From Paenibacillus oryzisoli (GTDB lineage Bacteria; Bacillota; Bacilli; Paenibacillales; NBRC-103111), in assembly GCF_001653565.1 (NCBI RefSeq), contig NZ_LYPB01000042.1, positions 1-64,000 of the forward strand: 64,000 nt of DNA. Direction: 5' to 3'. The notes beneath the pieces are model-generated. The model saw nothing but the letters and a program-made list of their open reading frames with translations, was not told where the DNA came from and ran no database searches. Below, in pieces: positions 28,075-37,700 of this stretch. How positions within the stretch are numbered: the first letter of the stretch is position 1; the number at the start of each line of letters is the position of its first letter. A program made the position numbers and the translations under genes.

Positions 28075-29184
28075 ATGGATAAAGCATGGCTAGAAAGGGC
28101 TTGGAAACAAGTTGTAGATAAAATTGAACAAACAAGTGCTACCATAGGCACAGCATTTCCGAATGGAACCGAGAATGGTCGCTTCGTGATGACTGCGGCT
28201 CATGATTGGGTAGCAGGATTCTGGCCAGGGATACTATGGTTGGTGTATAGCGAAACGAAGAATGAACGTCTGCAAACATTGGCGGTTGCGTGTGAAGAGC
28301 AAATCAGTCAAACCCTATGGGAATTTGATCATTTGCATCATGACGTTGGTTTTATGTTCGAGCTTAGCTCGATCAAACAATATGGGTTTTTGGAAGATGA
28401 AGCTGCCAAACGGCATGCACTTATGGCAGCAAGCTTACTTGCTGGAAGATTTAATCCCGTTGGTTCCTTTATTCGTGCATGGCCGAATTGGGGAGGCGAA
28501 GATCACAGTGGCTGGGCGATCATTGATTGTATGATGAATTTACCGCTATTGTACTGGGCTTCAGAAGAGATTGCTGACCCGCGGTATCGTCATATTGCTG
28601 AGCTGCATGCGAATATGGTGCTCAACGAATTTATTCAAGAGGATGGATCCGTCCATCATATTGTTGCGTTTGACCCTGAGACAGGTGCTCGTATTGGAGC
28701 ACTAGCCGGTCAAGGATATGCGGCAGATTCTGCATGGTCAAGAGGAGCCGCTTGGGCTGTGTATGGATTTGCACTTAGCTACAAATATACAGGTAAAGAG
28801 AAATACCTAACTGCTGCCAAGCGAGTCGCGCAATTCTTTCTTGATCATTTGCCCGCGGATAAGGTACCCTACTGGGATTTTCGCTTGCCTAAGGATTCGG
28901 ATGATGCGCCTCGCGACTCCTCGGCAGCCGCAATTGCTGCATCGGGACTCTTAGAAATCGCTTCTCTTGTGGGGGACAAAGACGGATTAATTTATAAGCA
29001 GGGCGCTGAAGAAATACTGTTCTCCTTACACACTACTTACACGGTGGGGCAGGAACAATCAGAGGGATTACTGCTGCATGGCACCGGATATTATATGAAA
29101 GATATATATGTAGATACTTCACTCATTTATGGCGATTATTATTATGTTGAAGCCCTATTGAAACTTAAATATGCTTATAACTGA
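28075..29184 (+). CDS. GH88 unsaturated glucuronyl hydrolase, module 2
   Basis: This 369-residue cytoplasmic enzyme belongs to GH88, which hydrates the 4,5-double bond of the unsaturated uronic acid left by lyases and so releases it. Asp90 (HHDVGFMF) and Asp151 (IIDCMMNLPLLYW) match the two catalytic aspartates of the family (Asp88 and Asp149 in the well-studied Bacillus enzyme). SRGAAWAVYGFALSYKYT and PRDSSAAAIAASGLLEI are further signatures. AAGGGGAG is the SD. It directly follows the response-regulator gene and completes the lyase-importer-GH88 route of module 2. Confidence 0.95.
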   Translation: MDKAWLERAWKQVVDKIEQTSATIGTAFPNGTENGRFVMTAAHDWVAGFWPGILWLVYSETKNERLQTLAVACEEQISQTLWEFDHLHHDVGFMFELSSIKQYGFLEDEAAKRHALMAASLLAGRFNPVGSFIRAWPNWGGEDHSGWAIIDCMMNLPLLYWASEEIADPRYRHIAELHANMVLNEFIQEDGSVHHIVAFDPETGARIGALAGQGYAADSAWSRGAAWAVYGFALSYKYTGKEKYLTAAKRVAQFFLDHLPADKVPYWDFRLPKDSDDAPRDSSAAAIAASGLLEIASLVGDKDGLIYKQGAEEILFSLHTTYTVGQEQSEGLLLHGTGYYMKDIYVDTSLIYGDYYYVEALLKLKYAYN

Positions 29185-29282
29185 AGTGATTTCAAAAAAT
29201 AAAGAATTAAAATAAAGCATGTATAATATTTTGCAAACTCCACATGATAATATCACACCAAGAAAAGGAGTGAATAACAAGT

Positions 29283-29495
29283 ATGGCTAACAACACATTG
29301 GCAGTTCCACAAGCAAAAGCAGCAATGGATCAACTGAAGTATGAGGTGGCGCAAGAGTTAGGGATTCAGCTCCAAGCGTACAATGGAAATCTTACATCAC
29401 GCGATGCTGGTTCCATTGGTGGTACGATTACCAAGCGTTTAGTACAAATTGCTGAACAACAACTTTCTGGATCCGCAGGCAGTTTCAGACGCTAA
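29283..29495 (+). CDS. Alpha/beta-type small acid-soluble spore protein
   Basis: This 70-residue SASP coats and protects DNA in dormant spores. It has the two conserved blocks: KYEVAQELGI, which contains the site cut by the germination protease GPR, and RDAGSIGGTITKRLVQIAEQQL. AAAAGGAGTG is the SD. It would be expected to be made in the forespore under sigma-G; CATGTATA at 29218-29225 resembles a sigma-G -10, but I see no convincing -35. It has no relation to the flanking glycan genes and marks the host as a spore former. Confidence 0.97.
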   Translation: MANNTLAVPQAKAAMDQLKYEVAQELGIQLQAYNGNLTSRDAGSIGGTITKRLVQIAEQQLSGSAGSFRR

Positions 29496-29520
29496 GCTGA
29501 TCGTTTTTGCAGGTAAACTC

Positions 29521-29570
29521 AAAAGACTACACGCACCTATTCCTCCTTGGGTGAATGCAGTCTTTTTTAT
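29521..29570 (+). terminator. Terminator after the spore protein gene
   Basis: AAAAGACT...CACCTA pairs with TGGGTG...AGTCTTTTTTATTTT, a long imperfect stem with a strong T tail. Confidence 0.8.
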
Positions 29571-29647
29571 TTTGTCTGGCGCTGATACCCCAGCCTAACT
29601 GAAGGTACAACTAAGGAATAAGGGGGTAAAACAACCAACGTAATATT

Positions 29648-29682
29648 TAACTGTTGTCATAAACAATACAGTTATGTTATGG
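29648..29682 (+). promoter_or_regulatory. Palindromic operator and promoter before the efflux gene
   Basis: TAACTGT-N13-ACAGTTA (29648-29674) is a dyad with an inner TTGT-N5-ACAA. TTGTCA inside it could be a -35, with a poor -10 (TTATGG) 17 nt on. A MarR- or TetR-type repressor site is plausible, but no such gene is adjacent. Confidence 0.4.
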
Positions 29683-29743
29683 TGATACCAAATACAGAGA
29701 AAAATTCCGGATATGGAATAGGAGCATAGGAGAAACTACTAAA

Positions 29744-30946
29744 ATGACTAACAAGAACAATCAGCATGCCGTCAGACTAGCACTGCTGCTCGGTTTATTT
29801 TCAACACTCGGGCCTTTTACCATTGATATGTATTTACCAGCCTTTCCTCAGATCGTGGAGAAATTCGGTACAACTGCCTCCCAAGTGCAGCTCAGCCTCA
29901 CTGCCTGTCTACTCGGATTAGCTCTTGGCCAAGTAGTTATGGGGTCGCTCAGTGACGTACATGGTAGGCGCAAGCCGCTGCTTATTTCTATGGCACTCTA
30001 TGTAGTTGCTTCCATCGCTTGTGCGATCGCACCGAGTATATGGTTGCTGATTATCGCTCGGCTTATACAGGGATTTGTTGCATCAGCAGGTATCGTCATT
30101 TCCCGGGCAATTGCACGCGACATGTTTAGTGGCCATGAGCTAACCAAATTTTTCTCGCTGCTCTTGCTAGTCGGAAATCTAGGCCCGCTAGTAGCACCAG
30201 TTGCAGGGAGCGGGGTTCTATCACTCACGAGCTGGATTGGTGTCTTTGTTGCGTTGGCTTTGTTGGGGATGTTCCTTCTTGCCATGACCAAATGGAGACT
30301 GAAGGAAACTTTGCCTGTCGAGCGCCGCAGTCCTAGCAATTTTGTGCAGCAACTGCGCAACTATGGATCGCTTTTGCGTGACCGTTCATTTACGGGCTAT
30401 ATGCTCGCACAAGGGGTCATGATTGCGGGAGTTTTCGCTTACGTTTCGGGTACACCTTTTATTTATCAAAATATTTATGGGGTATCCCCGACGGTATTTG
30501 CACTCTTATTCGGTTCGAACGGTATCACCTTGATTATCGGTTCGCAATTGGTTGGACGGATGGCTCATCGCGTGTCGGAGCAGTTCTTTCTTCTGCTTGG
30601 CTTATGGCTCGCAGGTGCTGCGAGCATCGCAGTCTTATTGGTGGCTATATTTCACGGTCCGCTCTATGCACTCGTGATCCCGCTCGTTTTCTTCGTAGCG
30701 TCCATCGGGATTACATCCACAGCGGCTTTTCCTCTTGCGATGGAGAGCCAGGGGCATATGGCTGGCAGCGCAGCTGCTTTGATGGGCGTCGTTCCTTTTT
30801 TGCTGGGAGCGGTCGTTTCGCCCCTAGTCGGTATTGCCGGTGAACACACAGCTGTTCCGCTGGGTGTCATCATATTGACTACGAGCGCTGCAGCAATGTT
30901 GTCTTATTTCCTTTTAGTTAAAAAGGGAGCAAAAGCGCAAGCTTGA
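29744..30946 (+). CDS. MFS drug-efflux transporter, Bcr/CflA family
   Basis: This 400-residue protein has about twelve hydrophobic helices. GPFTIDMYLPAFPQI in the first helix is the hallmark of the Bcr/CflA drug:proton antiporters, and GSLSDVHGRRKPLL is the MFS motif between helices 2 and 3. It should sit in the cytoplasmic membrane and export small toxic compounds. A dyad overlaps its promoter, and a strong terminator follows, so it is a single-gene unit. Nothing links it to sugar use; together with the spore protein gene it separates modules 2 and 3. Confidence 0.93.
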   Translation: MTNKNNQHAVRLALLLGLFSTLGPFTIDMYLPAFPQIVEKFGTTASQVQLSLTACLLGLALGQVVMGSLSDVHGRRKPLLISMALYVVASIACAIAPSIWLLIIARLIQGFVASAGIVISRAIARDMFSGHELTKFFSLLLLVGNLGPLVAPVAGSGVLSLTSWIGVFVALALLGMFLLAMTKWRLKETLPVERRSPSNFVQQLRNYGSLLRDRSFTGYMLAQGVMIAGVFAYVSGTPFIYQNIYGVSPTVFALLFGSNGITLIIGSQLVGRMAHRVSEQFFLLLGLWLAGAASIAVLLVAIFHGPLYALVIPLVFFVASIGITSTAAFPLAMESQGHMAGSAAALMGVVPFLLGAVVSPLVGIAGEHTAVPLGVIILTTSAAAMLSYFLLVKKGAKAQA

Positions 30947-30967
30947 GGAAACCCTATTTGTTTAGGA

Positions 30968-30998
30968 AATGCTCGGGATAGTCCCGAGCATTTTTTTG
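30968..30998 (+). terminator. Strong terminator after the efflux gene
   Basis: AATGCTCGGGA-TAG-TCCCGAGCATT followed by a run of T residues is a classic intrinsic terminator. Confidence 0.9.
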
Positions 30999-31044
30999 CT
31001 TTTTTTGGGCTAGGGTGAGTAGAAGTGAGAGTGAGAGTAGGAAC

Positions 31045-31078
31045 AGAAGTTAAAGTAGAGATAGAAGTTAAAGTAGAG
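31045..31078. repeat. Short tandem repeat in a purine-rich tract
   Basis: AGAAGTTAAAGTAGAG occurs twice, 18 nt apart, within a purine-rich tract that starts at about 31016. No gene is visible between 30947 and 31704; that gap holds this tract, the 51-nt repeats, a direct repeat, a hexanucleotide tract and a promoter. Confidence 0.6.
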
Positions 31079-31146
31079 TTTTTGCGGGTTCAGTAGCACA
31101 AGTTTGTTGATGGATTTATGTGAGATTTGGCGTGCTCCTGATGATT

Positions 31147-31330
31147 AGATGGATTTTATACAGTTAAAATTCGGTATTTCCGCCTAAATAGCAAAATAGA
31201 TGTAAAACCTGATGTTAATTTGAGTAGTTTCTCTAATTATCCCTAGAAAAGGTGATTTTAACTGTATATTTTCCAGTTAATTGGTTTTTTGGCGTGAAAT
31301 TCAAGGGAATAAATGTAGGTTTTCCAGTTA
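31147..31330. repeat. 51-nt intergenic repeats, second locus
   Basis: Cores ending in AGTTA or TGTTA fall at 31166 and 31217 (51 nt apart) and at 31279 and 31330 (51 nt apart). An inverted TAACTG starts at 31259. This is the same unit and period as the array at 6990-7174, but more diverged. Confidence 0.65.
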
Positions 31331-31363
31331 ATTTAAGCTTATTGAATGCATGTGATCGTGAAG

Positions 31364-31423
31364 ATCGTGTATACCTTCACAAGTCCTGTGTCTCTGCCAC
31401 AAATCGCGTATACCTTCACAAGT
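31364..31423. repeat. 21-nt direct repeat
   Basis: ATCGTGTATACCTTCACAAG starting at 31364 recurs at 31403 with one change (GTG to GCG), 39 nt apart. No function is apparent. Confidence 0.6.
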
Positions 31424-31446
31424 ATTGGTAGAAGTAGTGGTAGAAG

Positions 31447-31494
31447 TAGGAATAGGAATAGGAATAGGAATAGGAATAGGAATAGGAATAGGAA
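31447..31494. repeat. Hexanucleotide microsatellite, (TAGGAA)8
   Basis: Eight perfect TAGGAA units run from 31447 to 31494, flanked by degenerate TAGAAG/TGGTAG units. It lies about 145 nt upstream of the promoter of the SLH-anchored lyase gene. A minus-strand reading frame through it encodes only a Ser-Tyr repeat and is not a gene. Confidence 0.9.
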
Positions 31495-31557
31495 TGGTAG
31501 TAGTAGTGATTAAGTGAACTCAAGAAGTTTCCCCTATGAAATTTGACGTAAGCGTGG

Positions 31558-31600
31558 AAGTGAACCATTTTGTTAATCAAAGTGGACATTTTGTGCATGG
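31558..31600 (+). promoter_or_regulatory. Module 3 element, tandem copies before the SLH-anchored lyase gene
   Basis: AAGTGAACCATTTTGT (from 31558) and AAGTGGACATTTTGT (from 31580) repeat with about 21-nt spacing, two helical turns, as is common for AraC-type binding sites. Related sequence lies at 38559 and, in tandem, at 41135 and 41177. The binder is unknown; the regulator at 38725 is the best candidate. Confidence 0.45.
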
Positions 31601-31639
31601 TATTAATAATTTGTTAAGGCCTTTGGATGAAATGGTAAT

Positions 31640-31667
31640 ATGACAGCAGCGTAATGGCTTCTATAAT
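31640..31667 (+). promoter_or_regulatory. Promoter of the SLH-anchored PL8 gene
   Basis: ATGACA (31640-31645) and TATAAT (31662-31667) are separated by 16 nt, a good sigma-A promoter, 38 nt before the start codon. Confidence 0.7.
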
Positions 31668-31704
31668 GAGCGTGTAGGTATCCATTCAAGAGGGGGAGTT
31701 GTCC

Positions 31705-34700
31705 ATGTTTAACAAAAGAAGGAGTGCTTGCATCCTCGTTGCCGCCATGGCAAGTAATTTGCTCATACCATTCAGTATGGCAGGCCCGATCACGGCACAG
31801 GCTGCAGTAACCACTTATGTGGGGGCGAGTTTTAATACGTACCCTACGGTGCCTTCAACCTCAGGGCCAACGGCAGAAATAGGAGGGAATTGGGGGTTGT
31901 ATAATGCCAAAGCTGGTACGGACTATACCGTTGGGGAAGCTGTTTACGGTAGAAGTGATCTCAGCTTGAAGCTGGTGTCAGGAACGGCTGGTACACAGCT
32001 GTACACGGGGAAATTTGGTTTAAATATCGCGGGTAAGGTGGTATTGGAAGCATCAGTAAGGGCGCAGGACATCGGACATATCCGATTGCTGGATGTGAAG
32101 AGCACAAGCGGTGTATGGAAGAACTTTCTCACACTAACGGAAACAGGCAAAATGTCCATCTTAAATACGTCTTTAGGGACGTATGAACCGAATACGTGGT
32201 ATCGCGTCAAAGCGATTATCGATCAGACCGGCAAAAAGGCGGATGTCCTGTTGAATGATGTCCAAGTTGTAACTGGTGTTACATTAGGGACCACTTGGGA
32301 TACAATTAACACGCTGAAATTTACGCAGACAGGAACGGCGGTGCCAGGAAGTTCGTATCTAGACGATGTGCGGATTTATACGTATGCACCAGTTGAAAGC
32401 GTTTCCCTGTTGCCTGATGCTGCCACGATTGGTGTTGGTAAGCAGCAAGTACTTACCGCTCACATTATGCCCGAAGATGCGGCAGATCAGCGTGTGGTTT
32501 GGAGCTCGGATAACCCCGCAACGGTGACCGTTGATACGTATGGTGTGGTCACAGGTGTAAGTGTTGGAACCGCTCGAATTACGGCAACGACATTAGAGGG
32601 AGGGAAGGTAGCTTCCTCCAACATAACCGTTTCCAATAATGTGCCGGTTACTGGCATTACTTTGCCAGCCGAAAGGAGTCTAGCAGCAGGAGGGAGTCTA
32701 CAGCTAACACCTATCATTGCACCAGAAAATGCTACAAACCAAAAGGTCACATGGACAAGTGACAACTCAGCTATCGCCACAGTTGATTCACAAGGTTTAG
32801 TCACTGCACAATCGCCGGGGCAAACTGTAATTAGCGTTCGAAGTGAAGACGGCAGCCATCAAGCGTCAACGAATGTGACCGTACAGTCGCCTGGTGTGGT
32901 TTCCATTTCTTTGCCAAGCCAAGCAACGGTTCTAATAGGAGATACGATTACGTTAGTTCCGTCTTTCCTGCCGGCACAAGCAAGCAATCAGCAGGTTATT
33001 TGGTCGATTGGCGATGCGTCAATTGCTACTGTCGATTCGACAGGTGTAGTCACTGGTCGCAAGTCAGGGGAGACATCGCTTAAAGCGACTAGTGTGGATG
33101 GAGGTAAAACGGCAAGCACCATGATTAAAGTAATTGATAAAGCAGCGGCTGCTGATGAATTTGAGCGATTACGATTGAAACGCAAAGCGGGTCTTGACGG
33201 TGGAGATAGCTTAGATACGGCAGACACTGATGTGCAGGCGAAGGTAGCGACATTTACAACAAACGGACAGAGCCGTTGGTCGACCTTGCAGAAGACGGCA
33301 GACCGTCAGGTACTGTGGCAAGATTCTGTAGTAAGCAGCGGGAACTCCGATGCCATTCACAACAATATTTCACGTATTCGGGAGATGGCGTATGCCTACT
33401 CCACGAAAGGCGGGGCATTGTACCATAATGTGCAATTGCAGAGTGATATTATTTCCGCATTGGAATGGGTGTATGTCAAGCAATATAACGAAACAGGTAC
33501 GGCTTTTGGTAACTGGTGGAACTTTGAGATTGGCATTCCAGCTAAAATGACGGATATCATGGTGATGATGTTCGATACGTTGACACCGGAACAAATCGCA
33601 CGCTATATCACAGCGATTGATCATTATACACCAGACATTCAATCGAACTTGTTCGATACGAGCTCTTATTATACGGGGGCGAATCGTTCTGATATTTTGT
33701 TGTATAAGCTCGTGGACGCCTTACTGTTGAAATCGGAGTCACGTATACGAGCTGTAGCGTCTGAAATGTCGCCATTGTTTGCTTATGTAACATCGGGAGA
33801 TGGATTTTACGATGATGGATCTTTCGTGATGCATGCATCCGTCGCCTATACGGGCAGTTACGGCTCCGTCATGTTGGAAGGAGTCAGTCAACTACTGTAC
33901 TTATTGAACGGTAGTCCTTGGCCGATTACCGATCCGAATATGAATAATTTTTATAAATGGATCTATGATGGGGTAGCCCCTTTGATTTACAAAGGAATGA
34001 CGATGGACATGGTCAATGGTAGATCCATTGTTCGTGGATCAGATAATGCGCAGAAAACGGCAGCAGGCATCATGTCGGGGCTGGCAAGGCTTGCGTTGAA
34101 TGCGCCAGGGGAAGATGCGCAGAAACTGAAGGGCATGCTGAAAGCATGGATTACGCAAGACCAGACTCAGTTTAACTATTACAATTACTTATCCTCCATG
34201 AATCTGATCGGTTCTGTCAAACAATGGATAAGTGATGCTGCGATAGCACCGGATAGAGAAGCCTCAGGGTATTATGAGTTCGCTGGTATGGCTAGAAGTC
34301 TGCAAATCCAAGATGACTATACGTTCGGCATTAGTAAAAGTTCGAAACGAATTCAGACATATGAGCTGACCAACGGTGAAAATGGCGAAGGTTGGTACAC
34401 CGGTGATGGTATGACCTACCTGTATAACGCTGATCAGTCACAGTATATGGAAGATTACTGGGCAACAGCGAACCGATACCGATTGCCTGGCACAACGGTA
34501 GATACAAGACCCCGTGTGTTCGATAACTACCAAAACGGTGACGGTGAAGGCAAACCTGCCAATGCATGGGCAGGCGGTGTTGAGATGGGCTCATACGGCA
34601 GCTCAGGCATGCAGTTGAAACAGATTGGTACTACACTGCAAGCGAACAAGTCGTGGTTCATGTTCGGAGATGAGATTGTTGCTTTAGGATCCGGCATCTC

Positions 34701-37700
34701 GAGCAGCGATAACAGGACAATTGAGACGATTGTGGAGCAACGCAAGCTGAATGCGAATGGCGATAATACGCTGATTGTTGACGGGCAATCTAAGTCCTCT
34801 GGACTAGGCTGGGCCGAGCGAATGGCGGGTGTGCAGTGGATGCAGTTCAGCGGAAACGGCGCTCAATCCGATATTGGGTATTATTTTCCAGATCGACCGA
34901 GCATTTATGGACTTCGTGAACAGAGAACGGGTCGCTGGAGCGATGTTAATCAGAGTGTGGCGCAATCCGCACCGGTATCTCGCAACTACTTGAGCTTGTG
35001 GTTTGACCATGGGAAAAGCCCGCAGGGGCAAACCTACAGCTATGCCATTTTGCCAAATAAAACGGCTGACCAAGTGAGGCAATTCGCAGAGCATCCCTCT
35101 TATGAGGTGCTGTTAAATAATGACCAAGCGCAGGCGGTTCGACATCAAGGACTTGGTCTCACAGCCGTGAATTTCTGGAAGGATCAGAAGGTGAAGGCGG
35201 ATTTGGTCACGAGCTCCAGACAAGCTGCTGTTATGATTAAGGAGGCGAATAATCGTCTAGAGATCGCAGTTGCTGATCCTACGATGGAGAATTCAGGCGC
35301 CATTGAGCTTGAGCTTGATCGCTCAGCTGCAGGTATTCTGGAGGCGGATCCGCAGATCATGGTTACGCAACTATATCCAACGATCCGCGTGGTTGTCCGT
35401 GTGAACGGTTCGGTAGGTCGTACCTTCCATGCGGTGTTCGATACGGATCCTGCAAAGCCAAGACCATCGGATCATCCGCCGATTCCAGCTATCATCAATC
35501 CGAGAGGTGTAAGTAATGAGCTAGACCATTCGGCGAATCTGTACGCCGCCTTCGATAACGAAGGCAATGGACTGGAAGCAATCGGTGGGGGTCCAAGTGG
35601 ATGGAGTGTGAGTAGTGCGCAGCAAACGATTGTGACACTTGAGCGGTTGCCGGAGGAATCGAGCAACATTCTACGGCTGCTCGATATGAGCGATCTAGCC
35701 TCTGCCTCCGCTACCCGATTGTTTCCATCGGTATCCGAGTTAGCCGAAGTGGAGTGGACGTTTGCGGAACCGTATGGTCCCAAAGGCGAAGAATTTAAGC
35801 TGCTCAGCGGCGAAACGCCCGCCATCCGCTTATTGACACGTACGGGGGCGCTTTATTGGCTTGATGAACAGGGTGCAGAGCATTATATTCAACCCGTTTC
35901 GGCTGCTACTTGGACGAAGGTTCGACTGACGATTGATATTCCGCATAACAAGTATGATGTTTATGTGGACGGCAAGTTAGCGGCAGTTGGTGCGAGCTTT
36001 GCAAGTCCTGTTACAACGATTAGCGGCATCCGCATCGAAACGGATGAGCGGCAGAAGGACGCAATCCTGTACGCTGATAATATCATTGTGTATCGTTTTG
36101 GTGAGCAGACGCTGGTATATAGTACGTTTAATGCGGGAAGTGGGTCCTGGCAGATTGCTGAGAGTACAACGGCACCTGTACAGATAGTTGAAGATCCTAA
36201 TCCCAATAACAAAAGCATTCTCTTGAACGATAACGACAACAAGTTTAGTGCTTCAATTAAGCAAACGTTTGCGGAGCAAACCGGGACCTTCGTGGCAGAA
36301 TGGGATTTGAAAGAAAAGAATAGCGGCAAAACACCATTCTATGAACTGCGACAAGGGGAGAAGACGGTTGTCCGTTTGTTAACCAGTGGCACGCTGCGAT
36401 ACTTATACAAGGATGGGAAAGTAGATACGCTTGGATCTGTTCCAACAGGGACGTGGTATCATATCCGATTGGAAGTTGACGTTGCTAATCAGAAGGTCAA
36501 TGTCTATTTGAACGGCGTACTACAGAAGGCGGGACTCAGCTTCTACGAATCGTCGACCTCAATTGATAATATTCGGATCTATACGTCTTATGGTGCGGTG
36601 GATGCACCCATGTGGATCGACAATGTGAAGTTGTACACTTATGCTCAACCAATTCAACCAATAGGATTGGAACTGAGTACGGAAGGTAATGCCGTATATT
36701 TAGATGAGCCAGCAGAAGAGGCAGAGCAGACAGTGGTATCGCTGCTGAGTGCGGAAGTGACACCTTTGAATGCTTATGATACGACTGTTCGCTGGATCTC
36801 TTCCAACGAGCAGGTTGCATCTGTCGATACTAGCGGTTTGGTAACAGCGAAGCAGCCTGGCAAAGCGATCATTACAGCAACAACGGCTCACGCCGAGTTG
36901 CAAGCAGCCGTCACTGTGTATGTGGTGCTGAAGGCGCCTGAGGTTACAGCAAATGATGCTGCGAATACCGTTACAGGAATGGTTACAGGATTGGAATACA
37001 GCTTAGATGGCAGTGACTATGCTCCATATGAGTTAGAAGGTTTCAAGCTCCTTAATCTGAATGGGCCTCACGAACTTAACGTTCGTTGGGCGGCCAATGA
37101 GTCGACAGGTGCATCTGCAGGGAAAGTGACGACGCTGCGATTCGTCTCATTGAACCAGTCAACAGGCGAAGGATCTGGTTCTGGATCGGGCTCTGGCACT
37201 GGCGAACCATCGTATCCAACGACACCGGTGACGCCGCCGAGTATTGGATCGAAAGATAGTATCATTCAACTGAAAGTATCGGATGATTCTATACAAACAA
37301 GTAAAGACAGCCAAGGTAAGGAAATTACGTCGGTTACCGTAGATGTCGATGCCCTCAAGCAAGCATGGTCTGAGGCAACGTCCGCTGTAGTCATCGCTCT
37401 GCCGAATAACAGTAATTCACTCGTTGTGAATCTTCCGGTTGCTGTTCTTCAAGGAGCATCAGAAGTTACGCCTTCTGGTGTGGTAGTTATACGATCACAG
37501 CAAGGTGAGATCACCTTGCCAATGGCATTGTTTATTCCTGGCGGAGCCTTGGCGCACCTGCCACAATCGTCGACAAGCACCTTGGCCGTCACGATAGAAA
37601 ATGCGGAGACTACATGGGGAGATCACGTGAAGAATGCTTCAGGTCTGCACAATGTTTCAGTAGTAGGTCCGATTGTGGATTATAAGGTGACATTGGAGCA

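Noticed and set aside
29196..29225. Sigma-G promoter for the spore protein gene
   Set aside because: CATGTATA fits a -10, but no -35 with correct spacing could be found.
31416..31598. Minus-strand reading frame encoding a Ser-Tyr repeat
   Set aside because: It is the translation of the TAGGAA microsatellite; it has no SD or conserved sequence.
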